Of a stretch of 64,000 nt of DNA, positions 22,944 to 34,925 are shown in pieces; position 1 is the first letter of the stretch, and each line of letters begins with the position of its first letter. The notes under the pieces are model-generated. The model saw only the letters and a program-made list of their open reading frames with translations, was not told the origin of the DNA and did no database searches. The DNA is from Anisus vortex (lineage: Eukaryota; Mollusca; Gastropoda; Planorbidae), in assembly GCA_949126835.1 (NCBI GenBank), contig OX421500.1:20683167-20747166 (forward strand), in the 5' to 3' direction. The position numbers and the translations under genes are program-made.

Positions 22944-22975
22944 CTGATACTCTATCTCGGGTGCTACATGATTGA
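22931..22975 (+). pseudogene. RNase H C-terminal tail left by an internal deletion
   Basis: In a different frame from the upstream polyprotein, this reads DKVIADTLSRVLHD then a stop. That matches the usual end of gypsy RNase H (N-V-I/V-A-D-A/T-L-S-R). The hexamer gacaag occurs at 22920-22925 and 22931-22936, so a microhomology deletion probably joined the start of RT to the end of RNase H and shifted the frame. Confidence 0.75.
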
Positions 22976-24200
22976 CTGAATAACCCATACTTTTTTTTTC
23001 AGATCATCTCACTTATTCATTAAGAATGTGTCATGATAACCTATCATTCGTTTGAATTTTGATTATGGAATACCTATAGAATACTTGTATCATACAGAAG
23101 TCAAGTCTTTTGAAAGTATTAATAATTCTTATAATCATGTATAATATTGATGTTCTGATATATTTTAAATTCATTTGATTATGGAAAAGAAATTCCATTT
23201 AAATGTTGATGCATGATGCAATAAATATATAATATGCACATATTTACTTGATATGGATGGATAAAAGTAATTGTCATCACATGCAATTAAGTGGGAAAAC
23301 TTTGAGCTAGTTGATTTATTATCTTGTTTTATTTTAGTTAATGAATGGAACTAAATAATAATATGTACAATTTTTATCTTAGAAAGAGATGTAATATCAA
23401 TTGGTATAAATTAATAGATAATATTGGAAATCTATTGCTAAATTGTTATATCATGGCAATAGAATGAAAAAAAAAAACTAGTGGATATTCACTATGTTGT
23501 ATATAGGTTGTTATATATTCCATATATCCGGGAATGGAGGGAAACAAAGGTACCTAAAGGTGAGCACTCATTCAACCCTGAACAATCTTTTATATTAAAC
23601 TTTTAAATTTGCCAAAAACGCATAATAGTGGATTACATTTTAATATTTAGATTACTGTAGTAATCGTAACTAGAGTGTATTTTCTCCTCGGATTTGAGAA
23701 AAGGGGAAGTATCAACCCTGTTAATGTCAAGTTGACACTGTAATTTAAAGGGGAAGTAACCTATAGTTTGATTCGAGTTATGTATTACTTATCTTTTGGT
23801 TTGTATATTAGAAGTAAACTGTTGGAAATTGACAAGAGTTTGAGCAATGTTATATTTGTTTAATAGATTAAAACTTTTTGCAAATTTTTGGTGGAAATCC
23901 ACACAACTGTACATAGTTAAAATAAGAATGACTAGAATATTTTTGAATTATTTGTACTTGTTGAGACATTAGTTAATATTAATACTAACGGTGAAATATT
24001 TGTCCATCACGTTATAATCACAATTACCATTGGGTAGTGACATTTTTTTTTATAATCTAGTTGTGCCAGTGAGCCATGTTTGCTTAAATTGTCTTATAAT
24101 CTTCCATTGATTGATGGTTGTTAAAACGATAGTGTTAAGTACGAAAAATGTACCATGTTGAGTATTACTTGGGTAATTATGGTACATTATTTCTTTCATT
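22976..24200 (+). other. Non-coding 3' region of the LTR retrotransposon
   Basis: AT-rich, with no env-like frame and no recognisable domain. Its position after the RNase H tail supports RNase H being the natural end of pol in this family. Confidence 0.7.
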
Positions 24201-24211
24201 GGGTGGGGGCG
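24201..24211 (+). promoter_or_regulatory. Polypurine tract
   Basis: gggtgggggcg lies directly before the TG of the right LTR, where plus-strand priming occurs in LTR elements. It is not a perfect purine run. Confidence 0.7.
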
Positions 24212-24884
24212 TGTCATGTATATTGTTTTTCCAAGAATTGGAACACGCAATGTTTATTCTCCTCTCTCTCTCTTTTCTTACTACACGCGATATTAGGACG
24301 TTTAGTAGGAAAACGAAAGGTTCTAGGTAATGCTGGGATTCTGTGTTGATCTCAAATTCTCAGAGTCTGGGAACGACTCATTATTTAATAGGGGAAGTTC
24401 ATATCGCTTTGTTATGAGTTTTGTAATGATACCATGATTTTCACCCCTACTGGTAATGGGTCTATCCCTTGCACCACTCGGATAGTATTTAATGATTTGT
24501 TTTGTCTGAAAGACAGAGAGTTTCAAAAGATGTTCCTTTGAACGTTTGTGTTTGCACTATTTTATTCTAACTGTACATAATAGATATATTGTATATATTG
24601 AACATACCACCTGAAATAAACTATCAACAACAGTTACACTGAAGCTTCTTTGTCAAGTTACTATCCTATTGTGTTGTATACATTACTATAAGATTTATCT
24701 ACTACCATAATTTACAAGAGAGGAAATGTTGGAATACAAATACTGAATTTGTGCCCAGGACTATAAGAAGAGTTCGTGTAATACTGAAACATAAATACTA
24801 ATAATTAAAGTCTCCCCTAGGACTAACGAGAATTATCAGCAAGATCTACACAGCTCTGGCCACAAGGGGATTGTGGACGTAACA
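24212..24884 (+). repeat. Right LTR (673 bp)
   Basis: Same length and ends as the left LTR, with one visible substitution (C at 24407). It is followed by the target duplication atat. Confidence 0.95.
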
Positions 24885-24888
24885 ATAT

Positions 24889-26930
24889 GATATATCAAAT
24901 CAATATATGAAAGATCAAATCAATATATGAAAGATCAAATCCCTTTTAGGCTAACATAGGCGAGGCAAATTTGACAGGTCACGGAGTAAAAAAAGCTGGT
25001 TACGAAAACCGAAAGTTGTGACAACGCTGCCTTGAAGTTGAAGGCAAAGATCTTTTGATAAAACAAGGTCGTGAATTGAAGACAATAAATGTCTTTTCAA
25101 AATCGTTAAGTGTTATTTTTATACTATTTATCAGGACATTAGTATTGATATGACTTTTTTTTATATACATGTACATATTGTTATGCCTATACTTCTCGTT
25201 AAAAAATTGAATTTGTATTTATTTGTTTTTTTGTTGTTTCAATGCAGGTAAATTTCAATTCACGTCAAGCCAAAATCAAACTGCAAGAATAGAATATAAT
25301 CGAGTACAAGCGTCTAGGGCGCAATGATCAACCGTATAGAAGGAGAGTGTGTAACAAGGAGAGTGTGTAACAAGGAGAGTGTGTAACAAGGAGAGTGTGT
25401 AACAAGGAGAGTGTGTAACAAGGAGAGTGTGTAACACAAGATAACATCAGATTGGATACCAGCAACAGATAAAAACATTTTTTTTTCTATTTAAGTTCCT
25501 CAAACGAAGTCTTTAAAAATAAAAAAAAAAGGGTATTACTGTATGTTCTAAACAAGTTTACACGAGTTTTACGTTTAAAAAAAAAATATTTTGACATCTC
25601 GTCGCTATATGTAATTTAGTTAGAAGATATAAAGGCGATCCGTTATTCGTTGACTGTTATTACACTGCTAACCATCTTTTAGAGCGGCCATAAAAGTTAA
25701 AAACATGTTTCAAATTATATATCTATTTACCTGCCCAGGGAAAACAATGAGAGGGTTTTGTTGTTTTTTTGTCGTTTTTGTTTTGTTGTTTATTTCCTTC
25801 GCTAATGGAAACGACGAGCCATAAAAGTTTTCTGGAGGCTTAGCTTAACCTTTACGATGCACGTGTCGTGTGTGTGTGAGTGTGCGTTGTGTGTGTGTGT
25901 GTGTGTGGTGGGGGTCTATTCTCTCTCTCTCCCTGGTACCGCAAACTTTCAAGATTACCTCAACAAATAAAAAAAAAAATCTTAACGGCCACGCGCCTGA
26001 TGAAAATATCCAGGAAAATATTGACGCTGCGCGCGCGTTTGTTGGTCGTTATTAAGTAAATTATGTCTCTTGCATCGAGACCCATCCCCTTCCCCCCACC
26101 TAGTGTTTCTTACCCATGCAGACGTTTTGCAACAATTTGCCAAACGGTGAAAGTCTGTATCGATCATACGCCTGAGACAAGAGCGAGACAATAAGAAATG
26201 AAATCAACTGGTCCTACGGATTATGAAGCTAATTGTATCAAAGTCTTCTAGCCCATAGACGTAGTCCTTTTCCAATAGAAATCTGATTATCTTCCCAACA
26301 TTCTCTTAATGCATTTGTCAACCACTTTCTACGGCAAGGACTAGATAATTGACAGAGCGCGGTAGTCTGGGAGACAGGCCGCAGGATTACAATTCCAAAT
26401 ATCTCGGGTTTTCCCACCAGTAAAGTAAGAATTTCGTTCCAGGAAGTTGAAGGCATCCAGATCTGATAAGTACCCGACATTCTTTGGGAAAATTATATGC
26501 GGCTCTTTGTTTTTTTGTTAGCTGCGGCCGATGAAAAACTATTTCGACTGTCAGCCATAAAGTCCTTATGTTTCAAAAGGGGCATAACTTTTTGAATCAT
26601 ACAATCAGCTCTATGTATAGCGTTTCATTAGGCTATGCATGTGAGTTTAACTCTTACATTAATTCGAAAATGTCTGGTTTATTTTATTTGAAACAGTGAA
26701 TGACCATAGATGTCTCTAGATTTACATGGATTCATAGGACGGGGTAGAGCAACCACTAAATATGATTGGTTTAGGAGAGAGGCCCTACACACAACAAACA
26801 CTGCCATTGGCGAAAATTAATAAAACAAAAGTCATTAACAAAATAAACACAATAAATCGGATTTGTGTGTTAATAGCCAGACTCACCGAGGCCCTAAGCA
26901 CTAACATCTCAAAACACTTCCCATAAATGT
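24889..26930. other. No gene seen; includes a 16-bp minisatellite
   Basis: AT-rich. The unit aggagagtgtgtaaca is repeated about six times at 25340-25437. A GT-run lies at 25865-25910. No frame carries a recognisable domain. Confidence 0.5.
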
Positions 26931-26934
26931 ATTC

Positions 26935-27110
26935 TTATCTTAGATGTTACAGGCACTCCTTCTATACAGAAGATTATTGCGCCTTACGCTTATCTGTGGT
27001 TTGAGTCTAGTCTCGTATTTTGATTAGTATCAAATGATGTTAAATTACTGTTTCAGGCAACCCATTCCACACTCCACACCCACATGCCACTCGGGAAGAA
27101 AGAGTACTTA
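26935..27110 (-). mobile_element. LINE 3'-end fragment, family E
   Basis: The reverse complement contains ggaatgggttgcctga, cagtaatttaacatcattt, a gagactagactc block and aaggcgcaat. The same blocks occur in the same order at 29470-29660. The first block encodes the W-N-G/S-L-P motif seen at the C terminus of many LINE ORF2 proteins. Confidence 0.6.
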
Positions 27111-27321
27111 AAATGTGTTAAAAGTGTATAGCATGTTCAATTTATATAATGTTACTTAGATTGCATTTTAGTTACGTTTTAAATTTAATGTTGACATAAG
27201 CTTAGATATTATTGTGTAAACAAATATATTTTCTCTTGGTATATACATTTTGATTTATTATTTATTTTTCAACCTTCTAGTATGTTTGTGAATATTTCTT
27301 ATAACATTTTGTGCAATAAAA

Positions 27322-27491
27322 CAAAGACTATATTTGAGCAAAGACTATATTTGAGCAAAGACTATATTTGAACAAAGACTATATTTGAACAAAGACTATA
27401 TTTGAACAAAGACTATATTTGAACAAAGACTATATTTGAACAAAGACTATATTTGAACAAAGACTATATTTGAACAAAGACTATATTTAAG
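27322..27491 (+). repeat. 17-bp tandem array (10 units)
   Basis: The unit caaagactatatttgaa is repeated exactly ten times over 170 bp and ends at the first base of MITE D copy 2. The first 10 bases equal the MITE end; the other 7 vary around the MITE's target duplication (atttaag). Confidence 0.9.
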
Positions 27492-27789
27492 CAAAGACTA
27501 TAATAAGATGGACCCCTTGCTCTATTTTTAGAGCTTATTTCTTCTTATTTTTCCGTGCGCAACCAATAAGGTTGTCTTGAATGACTTCTACGCTCCTACG
27601 ATTGCATTAAAGGTTTTCGCTGTATACAACTTTCGATTTTAGTCTTCATTTTCCATTGAGAAAATCAAAGGGAACTACTAACCGGAAGTTTAGAGGACTT
27701 AGTGCGATCGGAAAATCAGAAACTAAGTGTTTCAAGTTATCAAATAGCAGAAATATCAAAGCAAGCGGTCCATCTTATTATAGTCTTTG
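27492..27789. mobile_element. MITE D, copy 2 (298 bp)
   Basis: It begins caaagactataataagatgg and ends with the complement (tcttattatagtctttg). The 7-bp repeat atttaag lies at 27485-27491 and 27790-27796. It has the same length and ends as copy 1 at 14396-14693 and no coding capacity. Confidence 0.88.
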
Positions 27790-29033
27790 ATTTAAGGAGT
27801 GCTCAGATGTAATTGTTGGTATTTAAGGAATGCTGAGATGTAATTGTTGGTATTTAAGGAGTGCTGAGATGTAATTGTTGGTATTTAAGGAGTGCTGAGA
27901 TGTAATTGTTGGTATTTAAGGAGTGCTGAGATGTAATTGTTGGTATTTAAGGAGTGCTGAGATGTAATTGTTGGTATTTAAGGAGTGCTGAGATGTAATT
28001 GTTGGTATTTAAGGAGTGCTCAGATGTAATTGTTGGTATTTAAGGAGTGCTGAGATGTAATTGTTGGTATTTAAGGAGTGCTGAGATGTAATTGTTGGTA
28101 TTTAAGGAGTGCTGAGATGTAATTGTTGGTATTTAAGGAGTGCTGAGATGTAATTGTTGGTATTTAAGGAGTGCTGAGATGTAATTGTTGGTATTTAAGG
28201 AGTGCTGAGATGTAATTGTTGGTATTTAAGAAGTGCTGAGATGTAATTGTTGGTATTTAAGGAGTGCTGAGATGTAATTGTTGGTATTTAAGGAGTGCTC
28301 AGAAGTAATTGTTGGTATTTAAGGAGTGCTGACATGTAATTGTTGGTATTTAAGGAGTGCTGAGATGTACCTGTTGGTATTTAAGGAGTGCTGAGATGTA
28401 ATTGTTGGTATTTAAGGAGTGCTGAGATGTAATTGTTGGTATTTAAGGAGTGCTGAGATGTAATTGTTGGTATTTAAGGAGTGCTGAGATGTAATTGTTG
28501 GTATTTAAGGAGTGCTGAGATGTAATTGTTGGTATTTAAGGAGTGCTGAGATGTAATTGTTGGTATTTAAGGAGTGCTGAGATGTAATTGTTGGTATTTA
28601 AGGAGTGCTCAGATGTAATTGTTGGTATTTAAGGAGTGCTGAGATGTAAATGTTGGTATTTAAGGAGTGCTCAGATGTAATTGTTGGTATTTAAGGAGTG
28701 CTGAGATGTAATTGTTGGTATTTAAGGAGTGCTGAGATGTAATTGTTGGTATTTAAGGAGTGCTGAGATGTAATTGTTGGTATTTAAGGAGTGCTGAGAT
28801 GTAATTGTTGGTATTTAAGGAGTGCTGAGATGTAATTGTTGGTATTTAAGGAGTGCTGAGATGTAATTGTTGGTATTTAAGGAGTGCTCAGATGTAATTG
28901 TTGGTATTTAAGGAGTGCTGAGATGTAATTGTTGGTATTTAAGGAGTGCTCAGATGTAATTGTTGGTATTTAAGGAGTTCTGAGATGTAATTGTTAATAT
29001 TTAAGGAGTGCTCAGATGTAATTGTTGGTATTG
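27790..29033 (+). repeat. 31-bp satellite (about 40 units)
   Basis: The unit is atttaaggagtgctgagatg followed by taattgttggt. It is highly uniform; a minority of units have ctc in place of ctg. It begins directly at the right end of MITE D copy 2. Confidence 0.95.
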
Positions 29034-29465
29034 TTTTTAAGAATTTTTTTAATCTACCAGGGTAGTCTGTCCATTTTTCATTCATCCCTTCCATTCATTG
29101 TAAATAAGTTATGCATTGGAATGCTTTATCAAACATGTATATAAAAGTTTAGTTCTTATATTTTTTTGTAAACTTTCATCAAGTAGAATGAGTAAGTTAT
29201 TTCGAAGTCAACTAGGACCCTGGACAGAAGACGGAAGACTCGAGAACCTATTATAAGTAATTCAAAATATTAACAATAATAAATAATAAAATACAATTTA
29301 CACTCCAACTAAACAAACTTACAAATAAATTGAAACAGTAGAGTGTTCTTGTTCGAGTATGCGTTCACTTTTTATATATGAAACGTTTTATTTTACTTTA
29401 TAAAACTGCAAATTCTTTAAAAATGTTTCAATATATTTCTTTTGGTGTAGTCTTGTAATTTAATG
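29034..29465. other. No gene seen
   Basis: AT-rich sequence between the satellite and the LINE fragment. Confidence 0.4.
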
Positions 29466-29469
29466 CGAC

Positions 29470-29660
29470 AACAAATGCATATAAGTACTATCACGAGTGG
29501 CATTCGGGCAAGGAATGGGTTGCCTGATTAAACCAGGAAAACCAGTAATTTAACATCATTTAAAACATTAATAAAGTTGCAAGACTAGACTCGGACCACG
29601 GATGAGAGTAAGGCGCAATTATCTTCTTTATAGAAGAAGCGTCTGCAATATAAAAGATAA
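29470..29660 (+). mobile_element. LINE 3'-end fragment, family E
   Basis: It carries caaatgcatata, aaggaatgggttgcctga, cagtaatttaacatcattt, gcaagactagactcgg and aaggcgcaatt, shared with 26935-27110 (inverted) and in part with 39455-39640. Coding is broken by stops. Confidence 0.6.
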
Positions 29661-31480
29661 TTTAATGTGGTTTATCTGCATCGTTTGGAGTATTGCACCA
29701 TGTTACATTCTACTTCTGAACAATTTCCTTACTGCCCCCCATTCATTTCAACCCCTAAGGACATTATTTTGTATTTTGTTTAATGGTTAATCGAGCCTAA
29801 TTGTATTTTTATAAGTTGGCTTCTTAAAAAGAAAGTAAAGCTTATCCAAAGGGTATGGAAGACATAAAAATGTTGAGAATTACTGCTTCTAGAATTAATA
29901 GTTCTTTATGGTAATAAAACAGAAATATGCACGTGAATGTCTATATACACACTTGAATATGGCAAACGCTTTGCATTATCGCTGTTTGTACGGCGCTCCA
30001 CAGAAGTCAACATTTCTTCTTTCAGACGCATGCAATAAATGTTTCTGGGGTTGCGGGTGGTGGGATGTAGGGGGCGGCTGTAGATGGGGGGAACAGAAAG
30101 GAAACCCTACACCGAAAGTATTTCGTAGTGGACATGCGCCCAGCGATGTCTCTCAACCGGACAAATCATTGTCTGGGCATGTCTATCACGCGCACATCAC
30201 GTGCAGGGGAGCCATTAAAGGAGTAGCACAGCGAAATGTAAAACACAAAAAAATGCGTCTAGAGGTGGGGATGTGGGGTCGAGGGAGACTTGTAACATCC
30301 CCCCCCCCTCTGGAAGATGCTGGGAGGGGGGGGTGCCGGGAGAAGTTGGCAGGACAGACAGGAGAAAAGTAAGGAAGAATGTAATTCCCGGGAAACATAT
30401 GCATCCCCGGGAAAACAAACACCGCAATTGAAATGGAGAAGTTAAACGGGACTGAGACTATGTCGAAGTACACAATCGTCCTCACAGTGGTGGCGGCTTG
30501 TATCGCTCTATTTGTATTATACACAGAATATATACATTGTATAACTAACCACTCCTCCCGATTCAAAGCGATGTCTGATTATATATGCCTCCCCCCTCTC
30601 CCAACCCACCCATTGTTTTTTTTTGTTTAAAGAATAGAATCGCAGAATAGATATAATTTTCTGTTATAAAAGACTACGTTTTAAAAATTGAATCCTACCA
30701 TAGTTATTGTCAGCAGCTGACAAATAGAATGGAGTGCCCATTTTAAAATCCTTCTGTTACTGTATTGTTCTTAATATTATTCTTATTATTATATATCTTC
30801 AGAGGCGTGTAACATTGTCTTTTGAACAACAGTAAACATGAATACTTGAGTACACATAGGTTTCTTCATATGATAAGTTTATTACATATTATAATACATC
30901 AATGGACGCAGCACATGGTTCACAAATACTTTTTGCATATAAAATGTCAATTGTATATAAGATCTTCATAACATCATTCTTCATTTATAGTCAGATACTT
31001 ATTATATCTTGAGCACATTATCTAGCTCCTTAAATGATTCTTTATTTATTAAAACACTATTCAAAGTCTACAAGACTTAGACTTGAATCAATTTAAGTAT
31101 GACACAACGAGTTCAACAGAACTTATATAAAACTGAACCTTCTACCTCAAGAATCCAACATGTACTGATTATTCACACTATCATTCTCTCCCTTGTCAAT
31201 TCTTGACCACTCACTCAAATCATGCTTTTCTTACATTCTTCTTTTGCACACTTCACTACTGTTTATATTTATTTAGAGAAAAACTTAGATCACTGATTCA
31301 ACCATTCTAATCATGTTGCAGTGAATAAACTGTACTGCAACACCTTTATAATATTAACTTTGCAAAAACGAATAGTTTTACTTACAGTCGTCCTATCAAG
31401 CTGAAAATCGGCACATAGACGTTAACCCCTCGGTAACATAATCTACCAAATTTTCAGCCACATAATCCCCGCTTTCCCGA
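29661..31480. other. No gene seen
   Basis: Mixed composition with C- and G-runs at 30300-30335. A 154-codon frame at 29908-30372 overlaps similar-length frames on the other strand and has no recognisable domain, so I do not call it a gene. Confidence 0.4.
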
Positions 31481-31482
31481 AT

Positions 31483-31668
31483 CCCAGTGGCGTTCACAAA
31501 TTTCTGGTGGCCACAACATACTATGGGATTGTGTGGTCAGCACAATGCGCAGTCGTCTTATTTTAGTCGGTACCCACTAGAGCTAGGTAGACTCAGGGAT
31601 ATCCTCCAGACCCGCCAACATAACCTAGCCGTTATCAGGATTCGAACCCAGGATTTTCGGTACGCCCC
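31483..31668 (-). mobile_element. SINE A copy, diverged
   Basis: Blocks gtggcgttcacaaatttctg, acatactatgggattgtgtgg, agagctaggtagactcaggg, ggattcgaacccaggat and ttcggtacgcc are present in minus-strand order. The tRNA-like head is lost at the right end. Confidence 0.75.
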
Positions 31669-33425
31669 ATTTTCTTATGTGAGTAGCGAAGGCAAAATAT
31701 ACAACAAAATATACAACAAACTTTAATTTTGAGTGTTTGTTTAATTTAAATGAATACATTGTCTAAAGTAACATTTCGAAATAATTTCCTACTATAAATA
31801 TTTTTGTGAATACGCTGATCTGGTCACGTTTCTCAATTTTTCTATGCAGTCAACTTTTCTTTTCTCGCTGCGGGATAAGATAAAAATTAATGCTTTGTCA
31901 CTTTGTAGTCAACTTTCATTGATATAAACATTTTTGGAGCTAAACAAAACAACAACAACAACAACAAAATATTGGAAAATTTATAAAAGTTACAATTCTA
32001 AATCTCGCTGAGAAGGAGAGAGAGAGAAAAAGAGAGAGAAAGAGAAAAGTAAATGGATGGTGTTACGACTTGTTAGGATTAAAATTCAAACACATCATAT
32101 ATAAGCTGTCTCTTTAAATAAACTTTCTATCAGATTTGAGTGGTTCTGTTACTATGAGTTTTGTATCTGAATTTACTTTATTCTAGAATTCAAACGCACA
32201 GATGTTGTATAATATAAAGACTTAACTTGATAGCAAAAGAAAAAAGCTCAGAAACTGCCTAAAGTTACAGCATCTCCAAAGAGGACTATGCTAATACATA
32301 ACCGCGCTTTAAAAACACAATAAGTACATATGTCCGCAGAATAACCTACTTTCAGACATACTTAAATTTCGTACTTTATTCAAACTCCCACTTTGCTTTT
32401 GTTTAATGTTCATATTCACATAAATCTGAAAATTTCGGAGAGTCGTAGAAAATAAAAAATTAAAAGTGAGCAATATTGATTTAGATTCTTTAGTAGTTGT
32501 TTTTTTTTAACATTTTACCAGTGAAGACAAAAAAGAATATAAAATAAAAATAAATTTTCTTACCAATAAAATAATGTCCAAAAGATGTCTTAAAAGTTGA
32601 TTCGATTGTTGGAAAATGTATTTGCAATTGCATGTCGTAATGTTCAGGAAAAACAACAATCTAATTTATTTCCGAGGGCATATTATCATTAGCTTACAGA
32701 ATTCCAATGAAAATGTCCCGGCTTCGAATTGTACTCACTAAAAAAAATCTTTTTTCTTTTTCAACAGGACAAGATCAAGTAGCAACAATCATCAATATTT
32801 CTATCACACAAAACTATTCAACAAATTGACTCAAGTCATAAAGAATCTAACAACTTTAAAAATGACATCAAGTTCCAACCTTTTGTGTTCTAAAGGCAAT
32901 TGTGAGTACCGCAATAAAAATGAGCAGACTACTCCAAAACATTGTTTATTACCATCTCATTGGCTTTTACTTGTTATTTTCACTATTTCGTTTTGTATAT
33001 CTCTAAACACCCTCCCCCACCCCTTCCCAACCCACACATTTCGTCACCTCCCCTTTCCCTACCTTTTCCCCCCACCTCAAACTATTTCTTTAACTGTACA
33101 AATAATTTTTCCTTTTTTCGGGGTCTTGAAAATGTGTGAGTTTCTTGCCCTTGGTTTTAGTCGCAGCCAATCAGAATTCTGCATGAACTGATAGGTTTTA
33201 AAACCTTATGTCCTGACTTCTCGTTGTTTTACGGTAAGAAACGAAATTGACGAGTTCTACACAATAGAATTTCTCTAATTACAAAAAGGTAGTTTACACA
33301 TCATCTCATTTTCCGATAACTGTCTATTAAAATGGGAAACCTTGTTTTATGTCAACAGGCAGTATTAATTTTCTTTAAAACTTGTCCTGCTATATTTTCT
33401 TGCTTTGAAAATATGTATTTACGAT
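31669..33425. other. No gene seen
   Basis: AT-rich, with a ga-rich run near 32010-32050 and a C-rich run near 33005-33080. No frame has a recognisable domain. Confidence 0.4.
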
Positions 33426-33429
33426 CTTA

Positions 33430-33965
33430 CTATCTGTTTGAGTTAGCATTGTTGTTGTTATAGTGTGTTATGCTAATGTTATAATTAGTTATAGTGTTGT
33501 TATAATTAGCTATGTTGTTATAGTTAGATATGCTATTATAGCTAGATATGACGTTATTAAAGTTAGTTATGATGTTATAGTTAGTTAAGTTGTTATAGTT
33601 ATGTTGTTATAAATATGTTGTTATAGTTAGTTATGTTCTTATAGTTAGTTATGTTATTATTATTAGTTATGCTGTTGCTATAAATAGTTATGTTGTTTTT
33701 TAGTTATTTATGTTGTTTTTTTAGTTAGTTACGTTGTTATAGTTAGTTATGTTGTTATAGTTAGTTGTGTTGTTATAGTTAAATATTGCGTTGTTTTAGT
33801 TAGTTATGTTGTTTTAGTTAGTTATGTTGTTATAGTTTTGTTGTTATAGTTGTGTTGTTATAGTTATGTTTTTATTGTTAGTTATGTTGTTGTTATAGTT
33901 AGATATGTTGTTGTTATAGTTATGTTGTTGTTTTAGTTATGTTATTGTCATTTTATATTGTTTTA
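33430..33965 (+). repeat. Degenerate ttagttatgttgttatag array
   Basis: Variable units built from ttagttatg and ttgttatag are repeated over about 530 bp with many indels, grading into (tta)n. Confidence 0.8.
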
Positions 33966-34600
33966 TTACTGTTTTATTATTATTATTATTATGTCATTGT
34001 TATTACTATTTTTATTATAAATTTGAGCCGTTAACGTTATTAGTATTATCGTCTTTGTTGTTTTATTACATATCAGTGCGTTGTTTATAAGATAGTTTGG
34101 AAATTATTTATTTCTATTAACTATGTAGGCCTATATTTGCACATAAAATAAAAAATAAAAATAGACAAAAACGAAAAGTGATGGGTCGTGGAAAGGAAAG
34201 CGAGATAGTAGAATGATAACTGTTGCAGTGTTGGCGGATCTGCCGTGTTGAATTATCTTCAGATATATTCTGTTGCAGAATAGTTGATTTATACACGCAT
34301 TTACATATGGGCATTCGAGAAAGTATTTTTTTAACAAAGCCCACGGTTAATGCTTTGTTGTATCTGATATACAATTTGTAGTTTTTACTTTTGTTTGTTA
34401 CTTGTCGTCTTGAATATACTCAAATAATAGTTTCGCAACGCAAACACTATTGACGAAATAGTTAACTGTACGTTTTTAATTTTCTTTTACCGTATAAACA
34501 AATGAACTCAATTATAATGAAAATAATCTACTTAGGTTTTCAAAACGTCTTTAAAATCAATGTCACTTTGTTTAAAAATGTGCTTTTTTATTGTTATCAG
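33966..34600. other. No gene seen
   Basis: AT-rich sequence without a recognisable feature. Confidence 0.4.
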
Positions 34601-34604
34601 AATA

Positions 34605-34925
34605 GATAAATGAGACGTTAGGTTGAGACGTTATGTTAATAGATATATTAGCTATATAAAGACTGACGGTTAAATAGATAGAAAGATAGATTAATAGATA
34701 GATTAGCTATATAAAAAACAGATAATTAAAAGATAGAAAGATAGATTAATAAATGAAAAAAAGATAAAGAGATTGTTAGATAAAAGATAATTAGACAAAT
34801 AGATAGATAGAAAGATAAATAGATTGATAGCTATATAAATAGACATATAGATAGATAGATAAATATATTGATGGTAGATAGATTGCAAGACAATCACTCA
34901 GACACATAGACACAATCACTTAAAC
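34605..34925. repeat. Imperfect GATA-type microsatellite
   Basis: Runs of atagata and agatagatt units with interruptions, followed by short (ca)n. Confidence 0.75.

Larger units (their letters stand above)
18028..24884 (+). mobile_element. LTR retrotransposon, Ty3/gypsy-type proteins with integrase-before-RT order
   Basis: Two 673-bp LTRs begin TGTCATG and end GTAACA, and the 4-bp sequence atat flanks the element on both sides (18024-18027 and 24885-24888). Between them lie a leader, one long coding frame (19068-22943), about 1.2 kb of non-coding DNA and a purine tract before the right LTR. The two LTRs differ at one position that I could find (T18223 against C24407), so insertion was recent. 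The pol order is protease, integrase, then the start of RT, as in Ty1/copia and in the Gmr1-like branch of Ty3/gypsy. Most of RT and RNase H is deleted, so this copy cannot supply its own RT. A solo LTR of the family lies at 58858-59533. Confidence 0.92.

Noticed and set aside
22976..24200. env gene after pol of the LTR element
   Set aside because: No long frame, signal peptide or membrane segment; the region is AT-rich and non-coding.
27322..29033. CRISPR-like regular repeats
   Set aside because: Units are tandem with no spacers, and the DNA is eukaryotic.
29908..30372. 154-codon frame as a host gene
   Set aside because: Overlapping frames of similar length exist on the other strand, composition is GC/G-run driven, and no domain is visible.
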